Source of the DNA: HGM13006 sp964527315
GTDB lineage: Bacteria; Bacillota; Clostridia; Oscillospirales; Oscillospiraceae
DNA length: 21,979 nt
Assembly: GCA_964527315.1 (NCBI GenBank)
Contig: CAZGOQ010000027.1
Location: forward strand, 1-21,979
Reading direction: 5' to 3'
The notes under the pieces are model-generated. The model was given only the letters and a program-made list of their open reading frames with translations. It had not been told where the DNA came from and did not search any database. This document shows, one piece after another, positions 1 to 6,889 of this stretch (position 1 is the first letter of the stretch; each line of letters starts with the position of its first letter). Both the position numbers and the translations under genes were made by a program.

Positions 1-31
1 GCTGGGATTCTAGCCATTGAACTACACCCGC
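1..31 (-). tRNA. tRNA-Gly, 5' part only
   Basis: Read on the minus strand the window edge begins with GCGGGTG, then TA, a D-arm with TTCAATGGCTAGAA, and the 5' side of the anticodon stem (CCAGC). The 7-nt acceptor sequence is the same as in the complete tRNA-Gly at 4866-4941, and the D-arm is typical of a second glycine isoacceptor. The anticodon, T-arm and 3' end lie outside the window, so glycine is inferred from the 5' half and the isoacceptor (TCC is likely) cannot be read. Confidence 0.75.
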
Positions 32-56
32 ATAGGGCTGAAATGTCAGCCTTTAA

Positions 57-85
57 ATATTAGCATAGCAGAGATTTTTTGTCAA
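57..85 (-). promoter_or_regulatory. Promoter of the partial tRNA-Gly
   Basis: On the minus strand a perfect -35 TTGACA (80-85) is followed after 17 nt by TAATAT (57-62). The tRNA 5' end is 26 nt further on. A small 6-bp hairpin (GGCTGA/TCAGCC) sits between promoter and tRNA. Confidence 0.75.
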
Positions 86-177
86 GATTTTTTTATCGTC
101 CTCCATCCGATTTTTTGACCTCGACATTCTCTGACTGAATTCGACGGCGTTCGACAAAACCTCCATCTGACCGGGGC

Positions 178-206
178 TTGTTTTTTTCCCGGCGTTACAG
201 TATAAT
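178..206 (+). promoter_or_regulatory. Promoter of the DUF4364-HTH operon
   Basis: TTGTTT (178-183), a 17-nt spacer and a perfect TATAAT (201-206) precede the first gene by about 36 nt. Confidence 0.65.
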
Positions 207-242
207 AAACATAATGTGAGCGACAAAAGGAGGGCGAACTTG

Positions 243-779
243 ATGGATCCTATTGGGTTTTTGCACGATAAAACGGATGTGAAAATACTGATCCTGTTTA
301 TCCTCAACCGAATGGAAATCCCCCTATCCCAGGAGGATCTCTATGCCGTTGCCTTTCAGGATGACAGCCTGAATTATTTTGTATTTGTAGAAAGCCTTGA
401 GGAACTTCTGAACTCTGGACATATAGAAATCAATCAGTCCCGCTACACCATTACGGAAAAAGGCCGCGTGCAGGGAGGATATGTGGAGGATTCCCTGGCA
501 ATCCCCATTGTCAAAAAGGTGACGAGCGCCATCGAAGCGAAAAAAGACCAAATTCAGAGAGACAGTTTTTTGACCACTTCCGTCACACAGGACGAAAACG
601 GTCATTGGATCTCCTCTCTAGATTACAGGGATGGAGAAATGCCCATGATGCGCATTTCTCTGATGGCGCCGAGCAAAGAGGTCGGCGTAGCCATGGCAGA
701 AAACATGAAGCAGCACATTGATCTGCTCTATAAAACCAGCATGGAATGTGCCACAGATGCTTCCAAAAAAGCGAGGTGA
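243..779 (+). CDS. DUF4364 family winged-helix protein
   Basis: The 178-aa product matches the DUF4364 family of Clostridia: a winged-helix-like N-terminal half (about residues 1-75, including the EDLYAVAF and YTITEKGR segments, which read as recognition-helix and wing regions) and a C-terminal domain of unknown function. The ATG at 243 is chosen because AGGAGG lies 9 nt upstream; a TTG at 240 and a GTG at 216 are in frame, but the GTG would put the ribosome binding site inside the gene. It is first in a two-gene operon, 6 nt before a small HTH gene. A role as transcription regulator is inferred from the fold; no target is known. Family call is from recognition of the sequence pattern, not from a search. 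Confidence 0.82.
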   Translation: MDPIGFLHDKTDVKILILFILNRMEIPLSQEDLYAVAFQDDSLNYFVFVESLEELLNSGHIEINQSRYTITEKGRVQGGYVEDSLAIPIVKKVTSAIEAKKDQIQRDSFLTTSVTQDENGHWISSLDYRDGEMPMMRISLMAPSKEVGVAMAENMKQHIDLLYKTSMECATDASKKAR

Positions 780-785
780 ACCAAA

Positions 786-1052
786 ATGAGGAAATTTCCG
801 GCTGCGCCCCAAAGGGTCAGGATGGAGATGGCTCGCTGCGGTTACACTCTGGAACGCTTATCCGCGGAAACGCAGATCTCGCGGGCGGTATTGCGGGGCA
901 TTCTGAATGGGAAGACCATTTCCACCAGATGTGTCTGTTCGTTGGCCCGGGCATTTGATTACGATGCGGCCAGCTTTATGGATGTTCTGTCTCAGGAAAG
1001 CTTATATGGAAACATAGAAATGGGCTGTAAAAAAGTCCTTTTGCCCGAATAG
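786..1052 (+). CDS. Small XRE-type helix-turn-helix protein
   Basis: The 88-aa protein consists almost only of a Cro/C1-like HTH: residues 10-60 contain an amphipathic first helix, 'YTLERLSAETQIS' as the turn-and-recognition region and 'LARAFDYDAASF' as the typical fifth helix. There is no effector domain. The ribosome binding site GAGGTGA overlaps the stop of the upstream DUF4364 gene, so the two are translationally linked and probably act together. The basic N-terminus fits DNA binding. Its operator is not evident. A strong terminator follows 10 nt after the stop. Confidence 0.75.
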   Translation: MRKFPAAPQRVRMEMARCGYTLERLSAETQISRAVLRGILNGKTISTRCVCSLARAFDYDAASFMDVLSQESLYGNIEMGCKKVLLPE

Positions 1053-1061
1053 AGATTCGAT

Positions 1062-1110
1062 AAAAAGTTATGTGGAATCGGATTATGCCCGATTCCACAT
1101 AACTTTTTTG
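1062..1110. terminator. Bidirectional rho-independent terminator
   Basis: A perfect 20-bp stem (1062-1081 with 1089-1108) closes a 7-nt loop; the stem begins with five A and ends in a run of six T, so it can work on both strands. It separates the DUF4364-HTH operon from the convergent nrdR. Confidence 0.92.
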
Positions 1111-1154
1111 TAAATTCAATTTGACACACCGGGATTTTTCACAGTCCCCTTGTT

Positions 1155-1610
1155 TTATCGTTCTGCAAGGATTTTGTTCAATTCATTCATAAAGCTGTTG
1201 ATATCCTTAAACTGCCGGTAAACCGAAGCAAAGCGCACATAGCTGACTTCATCCAAAGGTTTGAGCCGATCCATAACCAACTGACCGATATACTCACTTT
1301 TGACCTCACGCTCCAGAGAATTCTGGACGATTTGCTCGATTTCTGCGGCAGCTGCTTCCAATTCTCCAATCGGAACCGGACGTTTTTCACAGGCTCGCAC
1401 CATACCGGTCAGGACCTTATTCCGGTCAAAGGTTTGTCTGCGGCCATCCTTTTTCACAACCACAATAGGGAGACTTTCCACCGTTTCATAAGTGGTAAAG
1501 CGTTTGGCGCAGTTGAGACACTCTCTTCTTCTCCGAATGGATACACCGTCCTCAGAATGTCGGGAATCAACAACCTTGCTCTCTTCGTAACCGCAAAATG
1601 GACACTTCAT
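1155..1610 (-). CDS. nrdR: Transcriptional repressor NrdR
   Basis: NrdR represses ribonucleotide reductase genes in response to ATP/dATP bound by its ATP-cone. The 151-aa length is standard. The N-terminal zinc ribbon is complete (C3, C6, C31, C34, with the characteristic SIRRRREC and RFTTYE segments); the ATP-cone spans about residues 46-137, beginning with VVKKDGRRQTFDRNK. The start at 1610 (MKCPFCGY) is set by the invariant N-terminus of the family; an upstream in-frame extension to 1691 has no support. It has its own promoter and shares a terminator with the convergent operon. No ribonucleotide reductase gene or obvious NrdR box lies within this window. Confidence 0.97.
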   Translation of the reverse strand: MKCPFCGYEESKVVDSRHSEDGVSIRRRRECLNCAKRFTTYETVESLPIVVVKKDGRRQTFDRNKVLTGMVRACEKRPVPIGELEAAAAEIEQIVQNSLEREVKSEYIGQLVMDRLKPLDEVSYVRFASVYRQFKDINSFMNELNKILAER

Positions 1611-1641
1611 GAAACCCCCGCCTCTCACAGTTCTTTTTGTC

Positions 1642-1670
1642 ATTTTATCAGAGATTTCAGAAATTGTCCA
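1642..1670 (-). promoter_or_regulatory. Promoter of nrdR
   Basis: On the minus strand TGGACA (1665-1670), 17 nt, then TAAAAT (1642-1647); the nrdR ATG follows 31 nt after the -10 box. Confidence 0.6.
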
Positions 1671-1747
1671 GATATTTTGAAAAACTTCCAAATAAAATTA
1701 CATTTTCCGCCGTCCTGCGGCAGAAGCACCCGGCGTCTATGAAAATT

Positions 1748-2191
1748 TCAATCTTGCCCGGATCCTTTTTTTCTTGTTTTATCAAAGGGATGATGCATGA
1801 TCTCGTCCTCCCTTTCCCGATAACCATGCCACATCTCTCCCAGAGAATCAATGGGAAGCCCCTCCTCTTTCATGACATGCCAGCCCCAGTCGTATACCGC
1901 ATCCAGCAGCGGAATAATAGACTTTCCCCGCTGTGTCAGCCGGTATTCTGTTTTAGGCGGCGTATCCGGAATTACGGATCTGGAAACCAGTCCATCCTGC
2001 TCCAGCGCCTTGAGATTCTGTGTCAGCACCTTTTGCGTGATAGGCAGCTGTTTGGAAAAACGGGAAAAGTTCGTCACCTCATCGGTATCTATCGCGTGCA
2101 AAATAAAGGGTTTCCACCGTCCAAACACGACCCGCATGACATAGCTATAGGGATCTTTTTCAATGTCAAACACCATATCTCCGGCATCCAT
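1748..2191 (-). CDS. HxlR-family transcriptional regulator
   Basis: A 147-aa winged-helix regulator of the HxlR (DUF24) type. The family pattern is clear: 'VFGRWKPFILHAI' at about residues 23-35, 'FSRFSKQLP-ITQKVLTQNLKALEQDGLVSR' as HTH, and the wing 'PPKTEYRLTQRGKSIIPLLDAVYDWG'. There is one or no cysteine in the helix positions used for thiol sensing by some members, so the signal is unknown. The ATG at 2191 is preferred because GAGGTGA lies 5 nt upstream; an in-frame GTG at 2200 is the alternative. The gene has a consensus promoter. HxlR regulators usually control a divergent redox or detoxification gene, but none is present next to it; the neighbouring gene upstream is in the same direction. 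Confidence 0.9.
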   Translation of the reverse strand: MDAGDMVFDIEKDPYSYVMRVVFGRWKPFILHAIDTDEVTNFSRFSKQLPITQKVLTQNLKALEQDGLVSRSVIPDTPPKTEYRLTQRGKSIIPLLDAVYDWGWHVMKEEGLPIDSLGEMWHGYREREDEIMHHPFDKTRKKGSGQD

Positions 2192-2256
2192 CACGCTCAC
2201 CTCTCAACCGTTGTACTTTGACCGGAAAAACAAAGAAGCCCCTCGAATGATACAAA

Positions 2257-2285
2257 ATTATACCACGTTTTTTCCCCACTGTCAA
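2257..2285 (-). promoter_or_regulatory. Consensus promoter of the HxlR gene
   Basis: On the minus strand a perfect TTGACA (2280-2285), 17-nt spacer and perfect TATAAT (2257-2262). The leader to the ATG is about 60 nt. A promoter this strong for a regulator suggests repression, probably autoregulation, but no operator could be defined. Confidence 0.8.
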
Positions 2286-2429
2286 AAAGGAGCGACTGTC
2301 GCAAAAGCAAAAGCCGAAAGCAAAAAAGATGCAAATTACAAGTGCGGATCGAGTACCTGTACGATAAAATTTTTCTCCTATGATCCCCGGTCATGGTAGA
2401 AGTCGGAGCTTTTTACCGGAACTCTTGCA

Positions 2430-2466
2430 AGGGCGCGTTGCAAAATCGCATGTTGCAACGCGCCCT
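2430..2466. repeat. GGGCGC-type palindrome, copy 1
   Basis: A perfect 14-bp stem (2430-2443 with 2453-2466) around a 9-nt loop, located just behind the small gene at 2472-2732. Neither side has a T-run, so it is not a classical terminator. It is closely related to the palindrome at 14150-14188: both start AGGGCGC, contain TGCAA and end GCGCCCT, and the two bases that differ in the stem are changed on both arms. Confidence 0.8.
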
Positions 2467-2471
2467 ACCTT

Positions 2472-2732
2472 CTATAGAAGAAAGATCAATGCCAGCGCCA
2501 GCACTGCGCCAACTGCGGCAATCGCCGGACCAATCACGTTCCAACGAATCCGTTTTCGTTTTTCCACATTCTGACGGATATACCCATCCGCAGCTTTGCA
2601 GGCTTCCTTTAACAGTTGCTGCTTATCTGTATCCGGCAAAAAATTATCCCGAACCATAAAAATCGCCTGATCGAAATATCTGGTGTCCGGACACCGCACC
2701 ACAACGACCTGTTTTGTAATTCCTTTTACCAT
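2472..2732 (-). CDS. Small hypothetical protein with C-terminal membrane anchor
   Basis: The 86-aa protein is not recognised with certainty. Its N-terminal 60 residues are soluble and charged, starting with a beta-strand-like 'KQVVVVRC'; residues about 66-86 (VIGPAIAAVGAVLALALIFLL) form a single transmembrane helix at the extreme C-terminus, preceded by the basic stretch VEKRKRIRW, so the protein is probably tail-anchored with its N-terminus in the cytoplasm. GGGAGGTG lies 5 nt before the ATG. It is 41 nt behind gluQ and in the same direction, probably the last gene of that operon. A palindrome lies 5 nt behind its stop. Confidence 0.7.
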   Translation of the reverse strand: MVKGITKQVVVVRCPDTRYFDQAIFMVRDNFLPDTDKQQLLKEACKAADGYIRQNVEKRKRIRWNVIGPAIAAVGAVLALALIFLL

Positions 2733-2773
2733 AAAAGCACCTCCCTTACCAGTTTTACCCGGTATGGGGAAGA

Positions 2774-3685
2774 TTAAACGCGAAGCAGCAGTTTTGTGTC
2801 CAGAAAAATATCCGCTTTTTTTATTTTATCCCAGGAAAACTCAGGGACCAACTCCTGGAGGGACACCGTTTCCCATTTGGGCAGCAAACCGCAAAGCCAA
2901 CCCAGCAAACCGATCAACTGCTCCGGCCGGAATTTATTTCGCAGATATCCCAAATCCAGATCTTTCTCCCGCTTGCTGAGCCGCCTACCGTCCGGCGTCA
3001 GCAGCATCGGCACATGATAAAATTTCGGCGGAATCAGCTTCAGCCTTTCATAGAGATAAAGCTGCACCGGTGTAGAAGTCAGCAGATCCCGTCCGCGCAC
3101 CACCTCTGAAACCTGCTCTGTCCCATCATCCACCACCACTGCCAGCTGATAGGCCGCAACCCCATCGGCGCGCCGGAGGATGATGTCCCCGAACTCTCCT
3201 TGCAGCTGCATGGAAACCGGGCCTTGCAGGCCATCCACAAAGGTAATCTCCCGTTCTGGCAGCATCAGCCGCCATGCCGGCGTTTTTTTCATTGCAGTGC
3301 GCTGACTTTCGGTCAAATTCCGGCAGATTCCTCCATAGATCACTCGACCGTCTGACGCATGAGGCGCGGAAGCTGCGTGCAACTGGTTCCGGGAGCAATA
3401 ACAGGGATAGACGGAATCGCGGAGCGCTTCGATTGCGCGGTCATAGACTTCCGATCTCCGGCTTTGCGGTTCTGCCTCCGCATCCCATTTCAGCCCCAGC
3501 CACAGAAAATCTGCCATAATCTGCTCCGCGTATTCCTCCTTACTCCGAGCCGGGTCCAAATCCTCAATCCGCAGCAGAATCTCCCCGCCCTGACATTTGG
3601 CAGACAACCAGGCCAGCATAGCGGAAAAAACATTGCCCAGGTGCATCCTGCCGCTTGGGCTGGGCGCAAACCTGCCCCGTACCAT
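2774..3685 (-). CDS. gluQ: Glutamyl-queuosine tRNA(Asp) synthetase
   Basis: GluQ attaches glutamate to the queuosine base at position 34 of tRNA(Asp). It is a GluRS paralog that keeps the catalytic core and lacks the anticodon-binding domain; the 303-aa length fits this and excludes GluRS (about 480 aa). The HIGH-like motif is HLGN (15-18), the KMSKS-like motif is RRLSKR (234-239). The zinc site of GluQ proteins is present: C95, C97, Y117 and C121. The start follows a G-rich ribosome binding site 4-5 nt upstream. It lies 30 nt behind the M20 peptidase and 41 nt before the small anchored protein. Queuosine synthesis or salvage genes are not in the window. Confidence 0.94.
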   Translation of the reverse strand: MVRGRFAPSPSGRMHLGNVFSAMLAWLSAKCQGGEILLRIEDLDPARSKEEYAEQIMADFLWLGLKWDAEAEPQSRRSEVYDRAIEALRDSVYPCYCSRNQLHAASAPHASDGRVIYGGICRNLTESQRTAMKKTPAWRLMLPEREITFVDGLQGPVSMQLQGEFGDIILRRADGVAAYQLAVVVDDGTEQVSEVVRGRDLLTSTPVQLYLYERLKLIPPKFYHVPMLLTPDGRRLSKREKDLDLGYLRNKFRPEQLIGLLGWLCGLLPKWETVSLQELVPEFSWDKIKKADIFLDTKLLLRV

Positions 3686-3715
3686 CCATCTCCCCCCTTC
3701 TTTCTTCCGAAAGAA

Positions 3716-4807
3716 TCAATCGTCTATCATCAGCGATTTGACTACACGGACCATTGTCTCCATTTCCGACATCGTGGTGTATTCCCGGACGCTGTGGATT
3801 TCATGCATTCCTGTAGCCAGCACCAGACAGGAAATCCCGTGGGCCGAGAACACGCTGGCATCGCTGCCGCCGCAGGCCTTTTCAAATTTTGGCATCAGGC
3901 CGGCTTCTTTTGCAGCACGCTCGAAACGGCGGCACAGTGGCGACTGCTCCGGCACCTCCCAGGCTTCATATATGATCTCCGACGCACTCTCGCAGGCGCC
4001 GCCATATTGTTTTGCCGCTGCCTGGAAGCAGGCGAGCATATGATCCCGCTGCTGTTTTGCTTTTTGGTGGCACAGGGAGCGGGTCTCTCCCTCCACAAAG
4101 CACGTCTCCGGGACAACATTTCCGCTGTTTCCGCCCTGAATGATTCCAATATTGGCGGTAGTATCTTCATCAATCCTGCCCAGACGCATACCGGAAATGG
4201 CCGCAGCGGCCATGGCGATTGCATTAATGCCATGTTCCGGCTGCAATGCCGCATGAGCAGCCTTTCCGGTCAGGTATATCCGAATACGAATCCCGGTCGG
4301 CGCCGCCAGCACCGCCCGTCCGATCTCCCCGTCTGTATCCAGCACATAGGCCGCTTTCGCACGAAGGCGGCTATAGTCGAGCCGCTTTGCCCCTTCCACA
4401 AAAAATTCCTCGCTGGCGGTAAAGACCGTTTCAATGGGACGGTGAGTGCGTTTTTCCGCCTGGATTTGGCGCACCGCTTCTAAAAGTTCCACGATCCCCG
4501 TCACATCGTCTCCCCCCAAAATGGTGGTTCCATCGGTGTGGATCCTGCCGTCTTTCTCTATCGTAATTTTTTTCTGCCGGCAGGGCGCGACCGTATCCAT
4601 ATGGGCCGCAAACAGGATCGGCTCTCCCTTGCCGGGCAGGAATCCATAGAGGTTACCGCTTCCGGTCTCCGGAAACGCATCATCCAAATACGTCACAAAG
4701 CCCAGCCGCTCCAGCTTCTTCTTTAAATTCTCCCGGATTTCCCCCTCATGTCCGGAAGGGACGCTGTAGGAAACCAGTTCCAAAAAATCTTCTAAAATTC
4801 GCTCCAT
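3716..4807 (-). CDS. M20 family peptidase, PepT-like
   Basis: A 363-aa cytosolic zinc aminopeptidase of the M20 clan, closest to the 'peptidase T-like' family. Metal and catalytic positions are visible: H69 and D71 in AAHMDT, the bridging aspartate in GGDD (98-101), the catalytic and metal glutamates E133-E134 in ASEEF, D157, and a C-terminal histidine in HEIHS (335-339). H185 lies in the dimerisation/lid domain (about 165-275). Real PepT is about 410 aa, so this shorter form fits PepT-like. The start at 4807 has AGGAGGT 7 nt upstream; an ORF extension to 4978 would run backwards through the tRNA gene and is rejected. The ribosome binding site lies only 4 nt behind the T-run of the tRNA-Gly terminator, leaving no room for its own promoter. 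Confidence 0.92.
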   Translation of the reverse strand: MERILEDFLELVSYSVPSGHEGEIRENLKKKLERLGFVTYLDDAFPETGSGNLYGFLPGKGEPILFAAHMDTVAPCRQKKITIEKDGRIHTDGTTILGGDDVTGIVELLEAVRQIQAEKRTHRPIETVFTASEEFFVEGAKRLDYSRLRAKAAYVLDTDGEIGRAVLAAPTGIRIRIYLTGKAAHAALQPEHGINAIAMAAAAISGMRLGRIDEDTTANIGIIQGGNSGNVVPETCFVEGETRSLCHQKAKQQRDHMLACFQAAAKQYGGACESASEIIYEAWEVPEQSPLCRRFERAAKEAGLMPKFEKACGGSDASVFSAHGISCLVLATGMHEIHSVREYTTMSEMETMVRVVKSLMIDD

Positions 4808-4824
4808 AGGATGACCTCCTGAAT

Positions 4825-4865
4825 AAAAAAGCGCCGTCGCGAACGATACGAAGTCCGCGACGGCG
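4825..4865 (-). terminator. Terminator behind tRNA-Gly
   Basis: On the minus strand a perfect 10-bp GC-rich stem (4856-4865 with 4832-4841, loop 14 nt) is followed by C and six T (4825-4830). It starts directly behind the encoded CCA of tRNA-Gly. Confidence 0.9.
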
Positions 4866-4941
4866 TGGAGCGGGTGACGAGGCTCGAACTCGCTACCTCC
4901 ACCTTGGCAAGGTGGCGCTCTACCAGATGAGCTACACCCGC
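4866..4941 (-). tRNA. tRNA-Gly(GCC)
   Basis: 76 nt including an encoded CCA. Acceptor arms GCGGGTG and CACCCGC pair over 7 bp; the anticodon loop TTGCCAA is flanked by a CACC/GGTG-type stem and gives anticodon GCC; the T-loop reads TTCGAGC. Promoter and terminator are both evident. Confidence 0.97.
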
Positions 4942-4955
4942 ATCTTACGGAGGTT

Positions 4956-4983
4956 ATTATACCGCAAATTTTACACAAGTCAA
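4956..4983 (-). promoter_or_regulatory. Promoter of tRNA-Gly (and probably peptidase-gluQ operon)
   Basis: On the minus strand TTGACT (4978-4983), 16-nt spacer and perfect TATAAT (4956-4961), 14 nt before the tRNA 5' end. As no other promoter is seen up to the peptidase start, it may also drive peptidase, gluQ and the small anchored protein by read-through. Confidence 0.8.
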
Positions 4984-5027
4984 GTAAAATTTCCGATTTC
5001 CCACAAGATTTTATATCCTGAAGCCGT

Positions 5028-6086
5028 TTACAGTTCTTTATCGCAAAAGGCGCAGCAGATTTTTCCGCAAACCTCTTTGGTGAGATTCGGCAGATACAGT
5101 TCCGTTTGGGTGATGCAGTTTGGATTATGGCACAGGGGCGCTTCTCCGATTTCCTGTGCCCGGGGCTTTTCCCGCCCCTGCTCCGTCAGCTTCATCAGGA
5201 GTGCCATGCGGGCAAACATACCATACCGGGCCTGATCAAAATAAACCGCTCTCGGATCATCGTCCACATCCTGGGCAATTTCGTCCACTCTCGGCAGCGG
5301 ATGCAGAATGAGGAGATCTTTTTTTGCCGCACGCAGCTTGGATCGTGTCAGAATATAGACGCCCTTGAGCCGATCATACTCCAGCGGATCTGTAAACCGC
5401 TCCCGCTGAATACGGGTCATGTACAGGACATCCAGCTGTGGAATGGTTGCTTCCAGATTGGTGACCTCCACAAACTTTAACCTTTTTTCTTTCATGAAGT
5501 CGATCATATAGGCTGGAATCGCAAGATCCCGGGGCGCAATCAGGAAAAATCGAATGTTCGGAAATTTCGCCATCGCCTTGACCAGAGAATGGACGGTACG
5601 GCCGTATTTCAAGTCTCCGCACAGGCCGATATTGAGATCCCCGATCCCGCCTCGAAGGGCCGCAATGGTGGTCAGATCCGCAAGGGTCTGGGTGGGGTGC
5701 ATATGCCCGCCGTCTCCGGCGTTGATGACCGGGATCTCGGAATAGAGGGACGCGGCCTTGGCGGCCCCCTCCTTTGGACTGCGCATGACGATGATATCCC
5801 CATAGCTGCCCACCATTTTGACCGTGTCTTTCAGGGTTTCCCCTTTGGATGTGGAGGAGGAAGCCGGATCCGCGAAGCCAAAGACACTGCCCCCCAGCCG
5901 CATCATCGCAGCCTGAAAGGAAAAATTCGTTCTGGTGGAAGGCTCAAAAAAAAGGCTGGCCATCACATCTCCATGCAGCGCATCCCGAAAATCCTTGGGG
6001 TGGGAGATGATTTGGCTGGCCAGCGCATAGATCTCATTCCAGTCATTCAGCGATAGGTCTTCTATGTCGATTAAATTCCTGAACAT
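5028..6086 (-). CDS. pyrB: Aspartate carbamoyltransferase with C-terminal PyrI-type zinc domain
   Basis: Catalyses carbamoyl phosphate + aspartate to carbamoyl aspartate, the second step of pyrimidine synthesis. Residues 1 to about 304 are a complete catalytic chain: carbamoyl-phosphate loop FEPSTRTNFS (47-56), the mobile 80s loop with SSSTSKGE, HPTQ (130-133), and HPLPR (262-266). After a short linker follows a 34-residue tail with C319-x4-C324 and C345-x2-C348, containing CxNxNCI and ending CAFCDKEL, which is the pattern of the zinc domain of the regulatory chain PyrI. The nucleotide-binding domain of PyrI is absent. Total 352 aa versus about 305-310 for normal PyrB. Start 6086 has GGAGGG 10 nt upstream. 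The leader is about 36 nt, leaving no space for an attenuator. No pyrI or other pyr gene is adjacent. Confidence 0.96.
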   Translation of the reverse strand: MFRNLIDIEDLSLNDWNEIYALASQIISHPKDFRDALHGDVMASLFFEPSTRTNFSFQAAMMRLGGSVFGFADPASSSTSKGETLKDTVKMVGSYGDIIVMRSPKEGAAKAASLYSEIPVINAGDGGHMHPTQTLADLTTIAALRGGIGDLNIGLCGDLKYGRTVHSLVKAMAKFPNIRFFLIAPRDLAIPAYMIDFMKEKRLKFVEVTNLEATIPQLDVLYMTRIQRERFTDPLEYDRLKGVYILTRSKLRAAKKDLLILHPLPRVDEIAQDVDDDPRAVYFDQARYGMFARMALLMKLTEQGREKPRAQEIGEAPLCHNPNCITQTELYLPNLTKEVCGKICCAFCDKEL

Positions 6087-6128
6087 CAAGTTGCGTCCCT
6101 CCATTCCAGCATTTTCTGAAATCAATTT

Positions 6129-6157
6129 ATTGTAGCATATGTGCCTAAAAAGCGCAA
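6129..6157 (-). promoter_or_regulatory. Promoter of pyrB
   Basis: On the minus strand TTGCGC (6152-6157), 17 nt, TACAAT (6129-6134) with an extended TG upstream of the -10 box. Confidence 0.6.
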
Positions 6158-6173
6158 CCTCAAATTTCTGCCG

Positions 6174-6202
6174 TTGCCTGGCACAAAAATTCATGGTATA
6201 CT
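6174..6202 (+). promoter_or_regulatory. Promoter of the GNAT gene
   Basis: TTGCCT (6174-6179), 17 nt, TATACT (6197-6202). The predicted transcript begins only about 9 nt before the ATG at 6218, so the leader is nearly absent and only GGTGA-like bases are available as a ribosome binding site. Confidence 0.55.
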
Positions 6203-6217
6203 TTTTTCGGTGATTCT

Positions 6218-6874
6218 ATGAACAATATTCCTGTATTTCTCTCTCAGGGCGGCACCGCCACGCTGGTTTTGAGCGAGATCCCCTTTTCAAAAAAGGCGTA
6301 CATCTATCTGCGCACAGTCCGTCAGCTGGCCCTGCTGATTGAGGAAAGCGCTGCCTTTTGCCGCCAATGCGGCGCGGAAACCTGTTTTCTGACCGGCAGT
6401 GAGGAGACCCCCCATCTGCCGCTGAGACACGCCTTTGATGTCCTGTTGCTCTCTGTTGAAAAGCGCTGGCTTCCGGAACAGCCGCTGGTTCCGCTGACGC
6501 AGGTCACCGCCGGAAATGATCAGGTTTATCTTTCCGTATATAACCAGTGCTTTCGAAATATCTCCGGCGCGATCACCTATGATCAGCGGCATCTCCAACG
6601 GATTGTCCGAGAGCAGCAGCAGGCATTTCTGGCGCTCTGCCCTGATGGGACTCCCTGGGGCATGGGCGAATTGCATGAAAATGAATTGGCCGCCGTGGCC
6701 GTTCTGCCGGAATTCCGCGGCCGGGGCGCCGCGCTGACTTACAGCCTGCTTCAGCATTGCCCAGGGCCAAAGATAACCCTGAGCGTGGCCTCCGACAACC
6801 GCGCCGCGCTGGCGCTCTATGAAAAGCTCGGCTTCCATGTCAGCGGCCTTCAGGCCCGCTGGTATCTGAAATAA
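6218..6874 (+). CDS. GNAT family N-acetyltransferase
   Basis: 218 aa. The C-terminal half (about 105-218) carries the acetyl-CoA binding signature 'VLPEFRGRGAA' (162-172) and the motif-B helix 'NRAALALYEKLGF' (194-206). Residues 1-100 form a separate N-terminal part of unclear fold with several cysteines (C48, C51, C56), typical of two-part GNAT proteins in Clostridia. Substrate is unknown. The gene is divergent from pyrB, sharing a 131-nt intergenic region, and convergent with the SLH protein gene. The start is supported by the promoter position and lack of alternatives, although the ribosome binding site is weak. Confidence 0.85.
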   Translation: MNNIPVFLSQGGTATLVLSEIPFSKKAYIYLRTVRQLALLIEESAAFCRQCGAETCFLTGSEETPHLPLRHAFDVLLLSVEKRWLPEQPLVPLTQVTAGNDQVYLSVYNQCFRNISGAITYDQRHLQRIVREQQQAFLALCPDGTPWGMGELHENELAAVAVLPEFRGRGAALTYSLLQHCPGPKITLSVASDNRAALALYEKLGFHVSGLQARWYLK

Positions 6875-6889
6875 TCGGCTTTCCTTCTC

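Noticed and set aside
3359..4483. 374-aa open frame on the plus strand opposite the M20 peptidase and gluQ
   Set aside because: The opposite strand carries intact catalytic motifs of two known families; this frame has no recognisable domain or good ribosome binding site and is a shadow.
4807..4978. N-terminal extension of the peptidase up to 4978
   Set aside because: It would translate the tRNA-Gly gene and its terminator; the ribosome binding site before 4807 fixes the start.
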